Of a stretch of DNA of 5,085 nt, positions 5,074 to 5,085 are shown piece by piece. Position numbers and translations under genes: made by a program. How positions within the stretch are numbered: position 1 is the stretch's first letter; every line of letters starts with the position of its first letter. The notes under the pieces are model-generated. The model was not told where the DNA came from and did no database searches. It worked only from the letters and a program-made list of their open reading frames with translations. The stretch spans positions 1,296,200 through 1,301,284 of the forward strand of contig CP070726.1 in assembly GCA_020350865.1 (NCBI GenBank), written 5' to 3'. Source of the stretch: Thermoplasmata archaeon. GTDB taxonomy: Archaea; Thermoplasmatota; Thermoplasmata; GCA-020350865.

Positions 5074-5085
5074 ATGGATGTAAAA
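5074..5085 (+). CDS. Start of a third operon gene (partial, runs off the right edge)
   Basis: Only the first four codons, MDVK, are in the window. The call rests on an ATG five bases after a near-consensus Shine-Dalgarno (AGGTGAT), ten bases past the stop of the degenerate KaiC-like gene on the same strand. Four residues say nothing about the product. Given the two KaiC-like genes in front, a signalling protein such as a kinase, a receiver or another KaiC-like protein is conceivable, but that is speculation. Confidence 0.6.

Noticed and set aside
1..5085. CRISPR array, tRNA/rRNA gene, insertion sequence or attachment site
   Set aside because: I looked for regularly spaced repeats, cloverleaf patterns, transposase motifs and terminal inverted repeats on both strands and saw none. 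The gaps are short and explained by promoters and terminators.

Overview
This window looks archaeal, most likely euryarchaeal. The GTPase at 244-1587 has the archaeal form of the HflX linker. Recognisable TATA-like boxes lie about 27 bp upstream of start codons, which fits leaderless transcripts. Other genes have strong GGAGG/GGTGAT ribosome-binding sites. The KaiC-like and CxxC-containing DUF89 proteins are also typical of Archaea. I cannot assign a lineage with confidence; a Thermoplasmatota-like or methanogen-related genome would fit.

Layout. (1) Bases 2-172 hold the last 56 codons of an unidentified + strand gene. (2) 244-1587 (+) is a complete HflX-type ribosome-associated GTPase, in clearly AT-richer DNA than the rest of the window. 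(3) 1588-1768 is a gap between convergent genes. It holds candidate terminators for both sides, a striking G-run block and an orphan TATA-like element. (4) 1769-2635 and 2679-3590 (both -) form a two-gene unit in which nadA (quinolinate synthase, NAD synthesis) is transcribed first and a DUF89/ARMT1-like metal-dependent phosphatase second. (5) 3591-3716 is a divergent promoter region, with one TATA box for nadA and one for the rightward genes. (6) 3717-5085 (+) is an operon: a KaiC-like RecA-fold ATPase with an intact P-loop, then a smaller KaiC-like protein without a P-loop, then the first four codons of a third gene behind a near-consensus Shine-Dalgarno.

The most interesting part is the KaiC-like pair. 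The two genes are in the same reading frame, separated by a single TAA (4491-4493), with no other stop from 3717 to 5061. The second gene has no ATG/GTG/TTG start that preserves its fold. A strong GGAGGG site sits exactly 6 nt upstream of an ACG triplet directly after the TAA, so the likely explanations are an ACG start, a T-to-C change in an ancestral TAAATG junction, or readthrough into a two-domain KaiC-like protein. By inference, the operon is a signalling or regulatory module in which an active ATPase works with a non-catalytic partner and a third protein that lies beyond the window.

NadA and the DUF89 phosphatase appear co-transcribed, suggesting a metabolic or damage-control link to NAD synthesis. 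HflX is an independent housekeeping or stress gene.
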